From: Burkholderia ubonensis
GTDB lineage: Bacteria; Pseudomonadota; Gammaproteobacteria; Burkholderiales; Burkholderiaceae
Assembly (NCBI RefSeq): GCF_001718695.1
Contig: NZ_CP013420.1
Coordinates: forward strand, 744,001-808,000
Direction of reading: 5' to 3'
Length of the DNA stretch: 64,000 nucleotides
Under the pieces are notes generated by a model, which saw only the letters and a program-made list of their open reading frames with translations, was not told the origin of the DNA and made no database searches. Positions 44,996 through 55,016 of the stretch are shown here, piece by piece. A program made the translations under genes and the position numbers. Positions within the stretch are counted from its first letter, which is position 1. The number at the start of each line of letters is the position of its first letter.

Positions 44996-45700
44996 ATGCC
45001 CGATCTGTCCGCCTTCCCGATCACGCAAAAGTGGCCGGCCCAGCATCCCGACCGCCTCCAGCTCTACTCGCTGCCGACGCCGAACGGCGTCAAGGTGTCG
45101 ATCATGCTCGAGGAAACCGGCCTGCCGTACGAGCCGCATCTCGTGCGCTTCGACACGGACGACCAGCTCTCGCCCGCGTTCCTGTCGCTGAACCCGAACA
45201 ACAAGATCCCGGCGATCATCGATCCGAACGGCCCGGACGGCAAGCCGCTGCCGCTGTTCGAATCCGGCGCGATCCTGATCTATCTCGCCGACAAGACCGG
45301 CCAGCTGATCCCGAAGGATCTGGCGGGCCGCTACGAGACGATCCAGTGGGTGATGTTCCAGATGGGCGGCATCGGCCCGATGTTCGGCCAGGTCGGCTTC
45401 TTCCACAAGTTCGCCGGCCGCGACTACGAGGACAAGCGTCCGCGCGACCGCTACGTCGCCGAATCGAAGCGGCTGCTCGCCGTGCTCGACGCGCGCCTCG
45501 CCGAGCGCAAGTGGGTGATGGGCGACACCTACACGATCGCCGACATCGCGATCTTCCCGTGGGTGCGCAACCTGATCGGCTTCTATGAGGCAGGCGACCT
45601 AGTCGGCTTCAGCGAATTCCGCCACGTCGCGCGCGCGCTCGACGCGTTCGTCGCCCGCCCGGCCGTCGCGCGCGGGCTCAACATCCCGGCGCGCGGCTGA
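44996..45700 (+). CDS. Nu-class glutathione S-transferase (YfcG/YghU-like disulfide oxidoreductase)
   Basis: 234 aa. The thioredoxin-like N-terminal domain has LYSLPTPNGVKVSIMLEE with the Thr-Pro-Asn-Gly active-site loop of the Nu class. NPNNKIPAIIDP gives the cis-Pro glutathione site and PLFESGAILIYLAD the Glu-Ser pair. A helical C-terminal domain follows. Disulfide-bond reductase activity with glutathione is typical. Confidence 0.87.
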   Translation: MPDLSAFPITQKWPAQHPDRLQLYSLPTPNGVKVSIMLEETGLPYEPHLVRFDTDDQLSPAFLSLNPNNKIPAIIDPNGPDGKPLPLFESGAILIYLADKTGQLIPKDLAGRYETIQWVMFQMGGIGPMFGQVGFFHKFAGRDYEDKRPRDRYVAESKRLLAVLDARLAERKWVMGDTYTIADIAIFPWVRNLIGFYEAGDLVGFSEFRHVARALDAFVARPAVARGLNIPARG

Positions 45701-45743
45701 TCCTCACGGCCGGCCGCGCATCCGCCGCGCCGGCAACCTGACC

Positions 45744-45766
45744 GCCCGCCGCCTCGCGCGGCGGGC
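45744..45766. terminator. GC hairpin between convergent GST and MarR genes
   Basis: GCCCGCCGC-CTCGC-GCGGCGGGC, a perfect nine-bp stem. It lies between two converging stops; no T-run, so its terminator strength is uncertain. Confidence 0.4.
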
Positions 45767-45802
45767 CGATGCGGCCGATCGGCACCCGGCCGTGCGACAA
45801 GA

Positions 45803-46318
45803 CTAACCGCCCCCGCCGCCAGACTCACCCAACCCCGCCAGCAGCTTGCCGAGCAGCCGCGCGAGCTGCGCCTGCTCCGACGCCGACAGCGCGTCCAGTA
45901 TCGCGCGCTGGTTCTCGACGTGCGCGACGACGGCCTCGTCGATCAGCGCGCGGCCGGCCTCCGTCAGCGCGACGAGCGTGCCGCGCCCGTCGGCCGGATT
46001 CGGGCGGCGCTCGACCCAGCCGGCCTTCTGCAGCCGGTCGATGCGCGCGGTCATCCCGCCCGACGACATCATCAGCGCGTCGTACAGCGCCGTCGGCGTC
46101 AGCGCGAACGGCGCGCCGCCGCGGCGCAGCGTCGCCAGCACGTCGAATTCGCCGGGCTGCATCCCGTAGCGCGCAAACAGCGGATTGAGACGGTCGCGCC
46201 CGATCGCGAGCGCCGCTTCCTGCAGCCTTCCCATCACGAGCATCGACGACGCGTCGAGATCCGGGCGTTCGTCGCGCCATTGCGCGACCGCGTGCGCGGC
46301 TCGATCCCTTCGATCCAT
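45803..46318 (-). CDS. MarR-family transcriptional regulator
   Basis: 171 aa. The winged HTH covers about residues 60-125 (GEFDVLATLRRGGAPFALTPTALYDALMMSSGGMTARIDRLQ and the wing RRPNPADGRGTLVALT, not contiguous). Divergent from an MFS exporter with two palindromes between, so it probably represses both genes until it binds an effector. Confidence 0.9.
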   Translation of the reverse strand: MDRRDRAAHAVAQWRDERPDLDASSMLVMGRLQEAALAIGRDRLNPLFARYGMQPGEFDVLATLRRGGAPFALTPTALYDALMMSSGGMTARIDRLQKAGWVERRPNPADGRGTLVALTEAGRALIDEAVVAHVENQRAILDALSASEQAQLARLLGKLLAGLGESGGGGG

Positions 46319-46339
46319 TAACCCTCCTCGGCAAACAAG

Positions 46340-46359
46340 TTATCTTGACGTCGAGATAA
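46340..46359. promoter_or_regulatory. MarR operator 1
   Basis: TTATCTTGACGTCGAGATAA: a 20-bp palindrome with one mismatched pair, 22 bp before the marR start. It nearly repeats operator 2. Confidence 0.75.
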
Positions 46360-46367
46360 ATCAGCAT

Positions 46368-46387
46368 TTATCTTGACGTCAAGATAA
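46368..46387. promoter_or_regulatory. MarR operator 2
   Basis: TTATCTTGACGTCAAGATAA: a perfect 20-bp palindrome, centre 28 bp from operator 1 and about 72 bp before the MFS start. Two near-identical sites in one divergent promoter indicate joint control by the MarR dimer. Confidence 0.8.
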
Positions 46388-46449
46388 TTTACCTGAAAAC
46401 GCACCGCGCGCCGACGCCTGCGCAGTGCACCACGCTCGAGGGCCGTTCG

Positions 46450-47634
46450 ATGAATCGCTTCACTTCCCCCGGATGGCGGCTTGCCGCCATCGTCCTCGTC
46501 GGGCTGAACCTGCGTCCGGCGCTCGCCGCGGTCGGCCCGCTGCTCGACATGATCCAGCGCGCGACCGGCATCGACGACAGCACCGCCAGCCTGCTGACGA
46601 CGATCCCGATCGTGCTGATGGGCGCGGGCGCGCTCGGCGCGCGGTCGTTGCAGCGGGCCGTGGGCTGCGCGGCCGGCGTGTGGCTCGGCATCGTGCTGAT
46701 CGGCCTCGCGTGCGCGGCGCGCGTCGGCGCGCAGCATGCGTGGCTGCTGCTTGCGAGCGCGTGCTGCGCGGGCATCGGCATTGCGATGGTGCAGGCGCTG
46801 CTGCCCGGTTTCGTGAAGGCCAACTTCGCGACGCGCATCGGCGGCGTGATGGGCGTCTATTCGACGTCGATCATGGGCGGCGCGGTGCTCGCGAGCGTCG
46901 CGGCGCCGCTGGCCGCCGCGCGCTGGGATTGGCCGATGGCGCTCGCGGGCTGGGCGCTGCCGGCCGCGGTTGCCGCGCTCGTTTGGCCGCTCGCCAGCCG
47001 TGGCGGCGACGTTCGCGGCGCCGCCACGGGTTTGCCGCACGCCGCGCAGTTGCAGCCGTCGCGCTCGCCGCGCGCATGGCGGCTCGCGCTGTTCTTCGGG
47101 ATCGCGACCGGCGCGTACACGCTCGTGCTCGCGTGGCTGCCGCCGTTCTACATGCGGCTCGGCTGGTCGCCCACGGCGGCCGGCGGCCTGCTCGGCGGCG
47201 TGACGCTCGCGGAAGTCGTGGCCGGGCTGGCGGTGTCCGCCACGATCGACCGCATGCCCGATCGCCGAGCGGCGCTGTTCGCGGCGATCGCGGCGCTGTT
47301 CGTCGGGCTCGTGCTGATGCTCGCGTCGCCGGAGGGGCTCGCGCTGCCCGTCGCGCTGCTGATGGGCGCGGGCATCGGCGCGCTGTTCCCGCTGTCGCTG
47401 ATCGTCACGGTCGACCATGCGGCAACGCCGGCCGATGCCGCGTCGCTGACCGGTTTCGTGCAGGGCATCGGCTACCTGATCGCGGGGCTGTTCCCGTTCG
47501 CGGCCGGCATCGTGCGCCAGCATCTCGCGGACCTGACGCCGGCCTGGATCGCGATGGCGTGCCTGTGCGTCGTGCTGTGCGCGCTGGCGTCCGGCTTCGC
47601 GCCGCACGTTGCGCGGCGCGTCGCGCGCGCGTGA
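46450..47634 (+). CDS. MFS transporter of the CynX/NimT family
   Basis: 394 aa with twelve predicted helices. The opening LAAIVLVGLNLRPALAAVGPLLD is the hallmark of the CynX/NimT branch (cyanate and 2-nitroimidazole carriers). Probably an efflux or anion carrier controlled by the divergent MarR protein. ATG at 46450 follows CTCGAGGGCCGTTCG. Confidence 0.85.
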   Translation: MNRFTSPGWRLAAIVLVGLNLRPALAAVGPLLDMIQRATGIDDSTASLLTTIPIVLMGAGALGARSLQRAVGCAAGVWLGIVLIGLACAARVGAQHAWLLLASACCAGIGIAMVQALLPGFVKANFATRIGGVMGVYSTSIMGGAVLASVAAPLAAARWDWPMALAGWALPAAVAALVWPLASRGGDVRGAATGLPHAAQLQPSRSPRAWRLALFFGIATGAYTLVLAWLPPFYMRLGWSPTAAGGLLGGVTLAEVVAGLAVSATIDRMPDRRAALFAAIAALFVGLVLMLASPEGLALPVALLMGAGIGALFPLSLIVTVDHAATPADAASLTGFVQGIGYLIAGLFPFAAGIVRQHLADLTPAWIAMACLCVVLCALASGFAPHVARRVARA

Positions 47635-47711
47635 TGCGCGTCAGGCGCTCGCTTGCCGCGCCGTTCCTGCACCGCGGCGGCGCCACTGTGATGCAGCGCG
47701 GCGTGCGAAGC

Positions 47712-48572
47712 TCAATTGAGCGGTTCGCAAAACGACACCCGATCGCGCAATTCGCGGCCGGCGACCACCGGGTCCTGCCCGGCCGGCAACGTGACCGACA
47801 CCGACGTGCGCTCGGTCGCACTCCGCGGCTTGAGCCCTGGCCAATGCGTCTCCTTCCAGGTCGCGATCCAGTCGAGCTCGCCGCGCCGCGCACCGGGCAC
47901 GAAGCGCAGCCGCAGCGTCCCGTCGAAGTCCTCGCTGCAATGCGGCGCATGCTTGTACTCGCGCTCCGAGAAACACGCACGAATCGTCTTACTGCAGCTG
48001 AACGGCAGCGTCGCGATCCGTGGCTGGCTCGCATGCGCGCCGTTCGGCAGCAACTCGACGAAGTCCGCGTCTTGCCAGCTACCGCCGCCGCCCGAATACA
48101 TCTCGGACCAACCGGCGAGCACCGCGACCGCGACGCGATCGCCGCCGAGCGGATACAGCGCCGGATAGATATCGAGCGGCGGCGCGGTGCCGTCGCCGAG
48201 TTCGCGCTCGGCCGGCGCGTAATCGGAGAAATCCCAGCGCTGCAGCACCTTCCAGCCTGCCGCGTAGCCGAGCTTCAGCAATTGCGGGCCCGGCAGGATC
48301 GCGTAGTAGTCGGCCGGCCCGTCGCCTTTGATGCGATACAGCGACGGCTTCGCATCGGCATCGGCATCGCACTTCGCCGAAACGAGCGCGCATAGGTTGC
48401 GCTGCCAGTCACGATCGGGCGCCGCGGTTTTCGCGACTTCGACGAACGGCACCGCACGGGCTTCGTCCGACGGCGCAGCGGCAAGCACGGGCGCGGCGGC
48501 GATTACGGTGACGAGCGCGGCTGCAAGCTCGGTCGCAAAACGTACGACGCGCGGCCGGATTCGGATGCTCAT
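47712..48572 (-). CDS. Secreted hypothetical protein
   Basis: 286 aa with a signal peptide (VVRFATELAAALVTVIAAAPVLAAA). The mature protein has several Cys (NLCALVSAKCD, FSCSKTIRACF, HCSEDF, SFCEPLN) that could form disulfides, and a GDGPADYYAILPG / LAGWSEMYSGGGGSW core. No family recognised. Start at 48572; the longer frame to 48680 lies inside cobM on the same strand. Confidence 0.65.
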   Translation of the reverse strand: MSIRIRPRVVRFATELAAALVTVIAAAPVLAAAPSDEARAVPFVEVAKTAAPDRDWQRNLCALVSAKCDADADAKPSLYRIKGDGPADYYAILPGPQLLKLGYAAGWKVLQRWDFSDYAPAERELGDGTAPPLDIYPALYPLGGDRVAVAVLAGWSEMYSGGGGSWQDADFVELLPNGAHASQPRIATLPFSCSKTIRACFSEREYKHAPHCSEDFDGTLRLRFVPGARRGELDWIATWKETHWPGLKPRSATERTSVSVTLPAGQDPVVAGRELRDRVSFCEPLN

Positions 48573-48633
48573 GTCAGGTTGTCCCGTGGCCGGCCGGTCG
48601 CGACGCCCGCCCCGCGCGTTGCCGCGCGGCGGC

Positions 48634-49362
48634 TCACCGCGTGCTCGCATAGAGCGTCGAATCGGCGAACCCTTGCGCATCGAGCACGCGGCCGATCAGG
48701 ATCAGCGCGGTGCGTTCGATGCGCGTGCCCTGCACCTTCGCGACGATATCCGCGAGCGTGCCCGTCACGCGTTCCTCGTCCGGCCAGCTCGCGCGGTAGA
48801 TCACCGCGACCGGGCAATCCGGCCCGTAGTGCGGCAGCACCTCGTCGACGATGCGAGCGAGATGCCGCACGCCCAGGTGGATCGCGAGCGTCGCGCGGTG
48901 CGCGGCCAGCGAGCCGAGCGACTCGCCTTCGGGCATCGTCGTCTTGCCCGCGAAGCGCGTGAGGATCACCGTCTGCGCGATGCCGGGCAGCGTCAGCTCG
49001 CAGCCGAGGGCCGCCGCGCACGCGGCGGCGGCCGTCACGCCCGGCACGATTTCATACGGAATCCCGAGCGCCTTCAGCCGGCGGATCTGCTCGCCGATCG
49101 CGCCGTACAGCGACGGGTCGCCCGAGTGCACGCGCGCGACGTCCTGCCCTTTCGCATGGGCGCCGGCGAGCAGCGCGACGATCGCGTCGAGGTCGAGCTC
49201 CGCCGTGTTGACGACCTGCTCCGCGCGATGCCCGTCGAGCACCGCCGCGGGCACGAGCGACCCCGCATACAGGATCACCGGGCACGTGCGCACGAGGCGC
49301 TGGCCCTTCACCGTGATCAGCTCCGGGTCGCCGGGACCCGCGCCGATGAAATACACCGTCAT
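48634..49362 (-). CDS. cobM: Precorrin-4 C11-methyltransferase (CobM)
   Basis: 242-aa SAM-dependent tetrapyrrole methylase. It opens MTVYFIGAGPGDPELITVKG with the family's GAGPGDP loop, then ARVHSGDPSLYGAIGEQ and the PGVTAAAACAA motif. An in-frame GTG at 49371 exists, but GGAG eight bases before the 49362 ATG decides the start. Methylates C11 in cobalamin synthesis. Downstream of cobK with a 50-bp gap. Confidence 0.92.
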   Translation of the reverse strand: MTVYFIGAGPGDPELITVKGQRLVRTCPVILYAGSLVPAAVLDGHRAEQVVNTAELDLDAIVALLAGAHAKGQDVARVHSGDPSLYGAIGEQIRRLKALGIPYEIVPGVTAAAACAAALGCELTLPGIAQTVILTRFAGKTTMPEGESLGSLAAHRATLAIHLGVRHLARIVDEVLPHYGPDCPVAVIYRASWPDEERVTGTLADIVAKVQGTRIERTALILIGRVLDAQGFADSTLYASTR

Positions 49363-49412
49363 CGATAACACTCCGTCAGTTCATGGGGACGACCCGCCGT
49401 CCGCGTCCGGCG

Positions 49413-50144
49413 TCACGCGCGCGCGGCCGGATCGAGCGCGTCGAGCAGCGCAGCGGCCGAGTCGAAGGTGCGGTCGGCGTCGGGCAGCGGCGGCCGGCGC
49501 AGCATCACGACCGGCAGCCGGCGTTCGCGCGCAACGTCGAGCTTCGCTTCGGTCGCCGCGCCGCCGCTGTTCTTGCTGACGACGACGTCGATGCCCGCGA
49601 GCGCGAACAGCGCGCGCTCGCCGTCGAGCGTAAACGGCCCGCGCGCGGCGACGATCTGCGCGCGCGCGTTGCCCGGATGCGGATCGAGGCAGCGCACGAG
49701 CCAGAACTGGTGCACCGGAATCGCGTCGAGATGCGCGAGCGGCTCGCGGCCGAGCGTGAACAGCGGCCGGCGGAACGGCGCCAGCGCGGCCTCGATGCCG
49801 GCCCAGTCGTCGACCATCCGCCAGTCGTCGCCCGGCTGCGGCTGCCACGGTGCGCGGCGCAGCGCCCAGACCGGCACGCCCGCGTCGCGCGCGGCGGCGG
49901 CCGCGTTCGCGCTGATCCGCGCGGCATAGGGATGGGTCGCGTCGATCACGAGGCCGATGCCGGCGTCGCGCAGGTACGCGGCCAGCCCCTGCGCGCCGCC
50001 GAAACCGCCGACGCGCACCTCGCACGCGAGATCGCCGGGCACCTTGCCGAGCCCCGCGAGACTGTATACGTGGCGCGGGCCGAGCGCGCGCGCGATCTTC
50101 AACGCGTCGCCGGTGCCGCCGAGCAGCAGGATGCGCGGGCTCAT
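49413..50144 (-). CDS. cobK: Precorrin-6A reductase (CobK/CbiJ)
   Basis: 243 aa. The N-terminal [17 protein letters not shown] and [18 protein letters not shown] are diagnostic CobK/CbiJ motifs; the C-terminal [27 protein letters not shown] is the second. It reduces precorrin-6A with NADPH. The ATG at 50144 overlaps the cbiD stop (ATGA). Confidence 0.92.
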   Translation of the reverse strand: MSPRILLLGGTGDALKIARALGPRHVYSLAGLGKVPGDLACEVRVGGFGGAQGLAAYLRDAGIGLVIDATHPYAARISANAAAAARDAGVPVWALRRAPWQPQPGDDWRMVDDWAGIEAALAPFRRPLFTLGREPLAHLDAIPVHQFWLVRCLDPHPGNARAQIVAARGPFTLDGERALFALAGIDVVVSKNSGGAATEAKLDVARERRLPVVMLRRPPLPDADRTFDSAAALLDALDPAARA

Positions 50145-51247
50145 CGCGCGCACCCGACGAAACGGCCCTGCCGGTCGATCGCGAACATCTCGACCGCGAC
50201 CGATGCGGGCACGATGTCGCGCGCGACGGCGAGCGCGTGCGCGCAGACGATGTCGCCGAGCGGCACGCCGTCCGCCTGCGCGAGCTTCAGCGCTTCCTGG
50301 CTCGTGTTCGCGGCCAGCATCGCGGCCTGCAGCGCGTCGCTCGCGCCCGCTTGCGCGGCCCATTGCGCGAGCAGCGGCAGGTCGATGCTCGAATGGCGGC
50401 TGTGCAGGTCGAGATGGCCGGCCGCCAGCTTGCTGAGCTTGCCGAAGCCGCCGCACATCGACAGCCGCGCGACCGGCGCCCGCCGCAGATGCTTCAGCAC
50501 CGCGCCCGCGAAATCGCCCATCTCGATCAGCGCCATGTCGGGCAGATGGTAGTGCGCGCGCATCGCGTCCTCGCTGGCGTTGCCGGTGCACGCGGCGATG
50601 TGCGCGACGCCGTTCGCGCGCGCGACGTCGATGCCCTGATGGATCGACGCGATGTACGCGGAGCACGAGAACGGCCGCACGATCCCGGTCGTGCCGAGGA
50701 TCGACAGCCCGCCGACGATGCCGAGGCGCGGGTTCATCGTCTTCAGCGCCAGCGCCTCGCCGCCCTCGACGCCGATCGTCACGTCGAAGCCGCCCGCATG
50801 GCCGTGTTCGGCGGCGAGCGCGTTCAGGTGCGTCGTCATCATCAGGCGCGGCACGGGATTGATCGCCGGCTCGCCGACCGGCAGCGTGAGCCCCGCGCGC
50901 GTGACCGTGCCGACGCCCGGCCCTGCATGAAAACGCACGCCGGGCGCCGCCGCGAGCGCGACGCGCGCGAACACGAGCGCGCCGTGCGTGACGTCCGGAT
51001 CGTCGCCGGCGTCCTTGATCGTGCCGGCCTCCGCGCCGCCGGTTCCATCGGGTCCATCGGCGATCAACCTGCAGAATTCGACGCGCATCACGACGCGCTG
51101 CCCCTTCGGCAGCACGATCTCGACCGCGTCGCCCGCTTCGCCGGTCAGCAGCAGCCGCGCGGCGGCCAGCGACGTCGCGGTCGCGCAGCTGCCGGTCGTG
51201 TAGCCGAAGCGCAGCGGCGCGGGCTGTTCGGGGGTTTCGTCGCGCAT
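50141..51247 (-). CDS. cbiD: Cobalt-precorrin-5B C1-methyltransferase (CbiD)
   Basis: 368 aa. Typical start [19 protein letters not shown], then [14 protein letters not shown] and the [10 protein letters not shown] and [12 protein letters not shown] motifs. It performs C1 methylation in the anaerobic-type pathway and here appears to replace the aerobic CobF, which is absent from the window. Its start overlaps the cobL stop (TGATG). Confidence 0.93.
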   Translation of the reverse strand: MRDETPEQPAPLRFGYTTGSCATATSLAAARLLLTGEAGDAVEIVLPKGQRVVMRVEFCRLIADGPDGTGGAEAGTIKDAGDDPDVTHGALVFARVALAAAPGVRFHAGPGVGTVTRAGLTLPVGEPAINPVPRLMMTTHLNALAAEHGHAGGFDVTIGVEGGEALALKTMNPRLGIVGGLSILGTTGIVRPFSCSAYIASIHQGIDVARANGVAHIAACTGNASEDAMRAHYHLPDMALIEMGDFAGAVLKHLRRAPVARLSMCGGFGKLSKLAAGHLDLHSRHSSIDLPLLAQWAAQAGASDALQAAMLAANTSQEALKLAQADGVPLGDIVCAHALAVARDIVPASVAVEMFAIDRQGRFVGCAR

Positions 51248-52485
51248 CACGCGGCCGCCGTTGCGTGCATCTGCGGCATCTGCGCCGGCTTGCACACGTC
51301 GTACAGCGTGACGGGCAACGGCTGCCGCCAGGTGTCGAAGCGGCCGAGCGGCTGCGCGTGCGCGAGCGACACGCGCGTGAGCGTGCCGCCGTGCGCGTCG
51401 CGCCACGCGGCCAGCGCGATCTCGCCCTGCAGCGTCACCGCGTTCGCGACGAGCCGGCCGCCCGGCTTCAGCGCCGACCAGCAGGCGTCGAGCACGCCCG
51501 GCACGGTCGCGCCGCCGCCGATGAAGATCGCGTCGGGCGCGGCGAGCCCCGCGAGCGCATCGGGCGCGCGCCCCGCGACGAGCTGCAGGCCCGGCACGCC
51601 GAGCGCGTCGCGATTGTGTTCGATGTAGCGCTGCCGTTCCGCGTGCGATTCGATCGCGATTGCCCGGCACGACGGGTGCGCGCGCATCCATTCGATGCCG
51701 ATCGACCCGCAGCCTGCGCCGACGTCCCACAGCAGTTCGTCCGGCGCGGGCGCGAGCCGCGCGAGCGTCAGCGCGCGCATGTCGCGCTTGGTGAGCTGCC
51801 CGTCGTGGCAGTAGGCGTCGTCCGGCAGGCCGGGCGTCAGCGCGCGGCGCGGTGCGTCGGGCGCCGCGCGGCAGTCGAGCGCGACGAGATTCAGCGCCGC
51901 GGTCTCGTCGACCGCCCAGTCGTGCGCGAGCGCATCGATGCGCCGCTCGAGCGGGCCGCCGAGATGTTCGAACACGCTGATGCGGGTCGGCCCGAAGCCG
52001 CGTGCGGTCAGCTCGGCCGCGACGACGGCGGGCGTGCGGCCGTCCGCGCTCAGCACGAACAGGCGCCGCCCCGGCAGCAGATGACGGGCGAGCGCCGCGA
52101 GCGGCCGGCCGACCAGCGACACCGCGCCGACGTCCTGCAACGCCCAGCCGAGACGGGCCGCGGCCAGCGACAGCGACGACGGCGCGGGCAGCACGCGCCA
52201 TTCGCCGGGCGCAAGCTGGCGCGCGAGCGTCGCGCCGACGCCGAACAGCATCGGATCGCCGCTCGCGAGCACGCAGACGGGCGACCCGCGGCGCGCGAGC
52301 ACGCCCGCGAGATCGAACGGCGACGGCCATGCCTCGCGCGCGGCCGCGAGCCGCGCGGGCAGCATGTCGAGGTGCCGCGGCGCGCCGACCACGAGCGTCG
52401 CGTCGAGCAATGCGCGGCGCGCGGCGCGCCCGAGCCCCGTGTAACCGTCGTCGCCGATGCCCACCACCGTCAGCCACGCCGTCAT
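51247..52485 (-). CDS. cobL: Precorrin-6Y C5,15-methyltransferase, decarboxylating (CobL)
   Basis: 412 aa with two parts. The N-terminal CbiE-like methylase runs from [15 protein letters not shown] to about residue 200 ([12 protein letters not shown]). The C-terminal CbiT-like methyltransferase has [21 protein letters not shown] as its SAM site. ATG at 52485 after GGAAGGG. First gene of the minus-strand cob operon, divergent from the riboswitch-led operon. I see no second riboswitch on this strand. Confidence 0.92.
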   Translation of the reverse strand: MTAWLTVVGIGDDGYTGLGRAARRALLDATLVVGAPRHLDMLPARLAAAREAWPSPFDLAGVLARRGSPVCVLASGDPMLFGVGATLARQLAPGEWRVLPAPSSLSLAAARLGWALQDVGAVSLVGRPLAALARHLLPGRRLFVLSADGRTPAVVAAELTARGFGPTRISVFEHLGGPLERRIDALAHDWAVDETAALNLVALDCRAAPDAPRRALTPGLPDDAYCHDGQLTKRDMRALTLARLAPAPDELLWDVGAGCGSIGIEWMRAHPSCRAIAIESHAERQRYIEHNRDALGVPGLQLVAGRAPDALAGLAAPDAIFIGGGATVPGVLDACWSALKPGGRLVANAVTLQGEIALAAWRDAHGGTLTRVSLAHAQPLGRFDTWRQPLPVTLYDVCKPAQMPQMHATAAA

Positions 52486-52689
52486 GCACCCTTCCCCATC
52501 GTCCGGTTCCATCGAGTCGCCGCGCGCGGCGCACACGCGCGCGCCGGTGCGGCGATCCGCATTGCGAAAGACGGCATGGTAGCGTGTTCCACCGCGCGTT
52601 TCCATCCGCCGGCCGCGGCGCCGCGCAGCGTTTTCGCGTCGGCTCACACCGCCGTTCGGCGGTCGCGAAGCGGCGGTGAAATCGGGTAT

Positions 52690-52870
52690 CCTACGCCCGT
52701 TCGTTCGCCGGCGCCCCTCGGGGCCGAAGAGGGAACACAGGGCGCGTGCCGCGCCGCTGTGGCTGCCCCCGCAACTGTAGGCAGCGAGCCCGCCTCCATC
52801 TCGCGCCACTGGCTTGTCCGGGAAGGCCTGGAGCGGGCGTCGACCTGTCAGCCAGGAGACCTGCCGGCTT
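52690..52870 (+). ncRNA. Adenosylcobalamin riboswitch
   Basis: The B12 box AGCCAGGAGACCTGCC at 52850-52865 and the GCCACTGG word at 52806 are textbook cobalamin-riboswitch elements, with the GGGAACACAGG and CCCCCGCAACTGTAGGC core segments between 52730 and 52785 in the right order. It ends about 10-80 bases before the cobG coding region and should shut down cobG-cobH-cobI-cobJ when B12 is plentiful, probably by masking the ribosome site. Confidence 0.92.
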
Positions 52871-52878
52871 GAAAGTGC

Positions 52879-54397
52879 GTGCGTGCCAGCCGGCATCGGG
52901 CGGGGTGTACCGATGCGTTGGCCGCGGCGCGACACTGCGCCGGTGCCCCGTTGAATTCCGTCCCCGTTCCGTCTGCTTCACCCGTCGTGCGCCCATCGGC
53001 CTGCCCGGGGCTCGTGCGCGTCGTCCCGGCCGCCGACGGCGGCCTGTGCCGGATCAAGCTGCCGGGCGGCCGCCTCGACGCGCGGCAGGCGCGCGCGATC
53101 GCCGCCGTCGCCCGCGCGCACGGCTCGGGCGTGATCGAAGCGACCAATCGCGCGAACCTGCAATTGCGCGGCATCCGCGACGGCGCGGCCGCGCCGCTCG
53201 CCGGCGCCCTGCTCGACGCGGGCCTCGGCCCCAACTCGGCCGCGTACTCCGGTGCGTGCTGCGGCGCGGATGCGGCCGGTGCAAGCGACGCCGACGACGC
53301 CCGCGCCGCGCTGGCCGCCAGCGACGACGTCCGCAATCTGATGCTGAGCCCGCTCGCGGGACGCGACCCCGCCGCGCTCATCGACAGCGCGGCGCTCGCC
53401 GCGCCGATCTTCGGCATGCTCGCGCGCGAGCCGCGCCGGTGAGCTGTCACCGAAATTCTCGATCCAGCTCGACGGCGGCGAGGCCGTCGCGGCGCTCGAT
53501 CATCCGCACGACATCTGGCTCTCCGCATGGCGGCGCGGCGACGGCGCCGTGCGCGTCGCGGCCGGGCTGGCCGGCTGTCCGCCCGTCGCCCCCGGCGACC
53601 GGCCCGCATCGTTCGACGTCGCGCCGCACCAGGCCGTCGAACTGGTGCGCGCGTTGCTGCTCGCGTTCCTCGATCTCGCGCCGGCCGACGCGACGCGCAT
53701 GCGCGCGCTGCTCGCGACGCGCGGCGAACGCGCGCTGGTCGCGCGCGCGCAGCACTACGCGCCGTTCCCGCTCGCGGCCGATCCGGCGCTCGCCGGCTGG
53801 CGGCGTCCGCCGGCCGACGCCGCGCTGCGCTTCGGCGCACGGCCGACGCGCGACGCCGATCGCTGCAGCGCAGGCGCGCAGTTCGTGCTCGGCCGGCTCG
53901 ATGCCGCGCTGCTGGAGCGGCTCGCCGCGCTGGCCGACGCCGACGGCGACGGCACGCTGTCGATGACGCCGTGGCAAGGCGTGTTCGTCCACGGCGTGCG
54001 CGCCGCCCGCGCGCACGCCGTGCTGGCCACGCTCGCGTCGCTGGGCCTCGTCTGCACACCGCTCGACCCGCTCGCGACGCTGGTCGCGTGCGCGGGCAGC
54101 GCCGGCTGCGCGAAAGCGCGCGCCGACACGAAGCACGACGCGCTCGCGCTCGCCGCGCGCGTCGGCCATGCGCTCGATGCGCACCTGACCGGCTGCGAGC
54201 GCCACTGCGCGCTGCCGCACCCGGCGGCGCACACGCTCGTCGCGGTCGCGCCGGCGCGCTACGACCTTTACCGGCGCGATGATGCAGCAGGCGCAGCGGG
54301 CCTCGGCGCCCTGCTCGCGCGCCACTTGACGATCGACCAGGCCGCGGCCCGACTGGGCAACAACCCGCGGCAAAGCCAGGACACCACCGATGCTTGA
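52879..54397 (+). pseudogene. cobG: Precorrin-3B synthase CobG, broken by a +1 frameshift
   Basis: The first half (frame of 52879-53442) has the ferredoxin-like nitrite/sulfite-reductase core: VVRPSACPGLVRVVPAADGG, RIKLPGGRLDARQ, EATNRANLQLRGI and MLSPLAGRD. The frame ends at a TGA at 53440. The next frame continues at once with ELSPKFSIQLDGGEAVAALDHPHD and carries the iron-sulfur/siroheme Cys segment (LVACAGSAGCAKARADTK and LTGCERHCALPHPA). A single inserted base (or two lost) between about 53405 and 53442 explains it. The start is uncertain (GTG 52879, TTG 52951 or GTG 52987). Either inactivated or an assembly error. Confidence 0.82.
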
Positions 54398-55016
54398 CTA
54401 CATACGCGACGGGCAGGAAATCTACCGCCAGTCGTTCGCGACGATCCGTGCCGAGGCCGACTTGTCGCGCATCCCGGCCGACCTCGAAAAACTCGCGGTG
54501 CGCGTGATCCACGCGTGCGGGATGGTCGACGTCGTCGACGATCTGCGCTTCTCCGCCGGCGCGGGCGCGGCGGGCCGCGCGGCGCTGGCCGCCGGCGCGC
54601 CGATCCTCTGCGACGCGATGATGGTCGCGCAAGGCATCACGCGCGCACGGCTGCCGGCCGGCAATCGCGTGCTCTGCACGCTCGGCGAGCCCGAGGTGCC
54701 CGACCTTGCGGGGCAGCTCGGCAACACGCGCTCGGCCGCGGCGCTCGAACTGTGGCGGCCGAACCTCGCGGGCAGCGTCGTCGTGATCGGCAATGCGCCG
54801 ACCGCGCTGTTCCATCTGCTCGACATGCTCGACGCGGGCGCGCCGCGCCCCGCGCTGATTCTCGGCTTCCCGGTCGGCTTCATCGGCGCGGCCGAATCGA
54901 AGGCGCTGCTCGCCGCCGACAGCCGCGGCGTGCCGTACGTCGCGCTGCTCGGCCGGCGCGGCGGCAGCGCGATGGCGGCCGCCGCGGTCAACGCGCTCGC
55001 GACGGAGGTCGAATGA
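54390..55016 (+). CDS. cobH: Precorrin-8X methylmutase (CobH/CbiC)
   Basis: 208 aa. [37 protein letters not shown] includes the catalytic His region (split here at motif bounds); [15 protein letters not shown] and [13 protein letters not shown] are diagnostic. It moves the C11 methyl to C12 giving hydrogenobyrinate. It overlaps the cobG end by eight bases. Confidence 0.93.
   Translation: MLDYIRDGQEIYRQSFATIRAEADLSRIPADLEKLAVRVIHACGMVDVVDDLRFSAGAGAAGRAALAAGAPILCDAMMVAQGITRARLPAGNRVLCTLGEPEVPDLAGQLGNTRSAAALELWRPNLAGSVVVIGNAPTALFHLLDMLDAGAPRPALILGFPVGFIGAAESKALLAADSRGVPYVALLGRRGGSAMAAAAVNALATEVE

Noticed and set aside
52486..52690. Second cobalamin riboswitch for the minus-strand cobL operon
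   Set aside because: No reverse-oriented B12 box (GGCAGGTCTCCTGGCT) or core element is found.
53430..53446. Programmed +1 frameshift in cobG
   Set aside because: The junction CGC CGG TGA GCT lacks a known +1 slippery codon or an internal ribosome-site stimulator; a one-base error or mutation is simpler.
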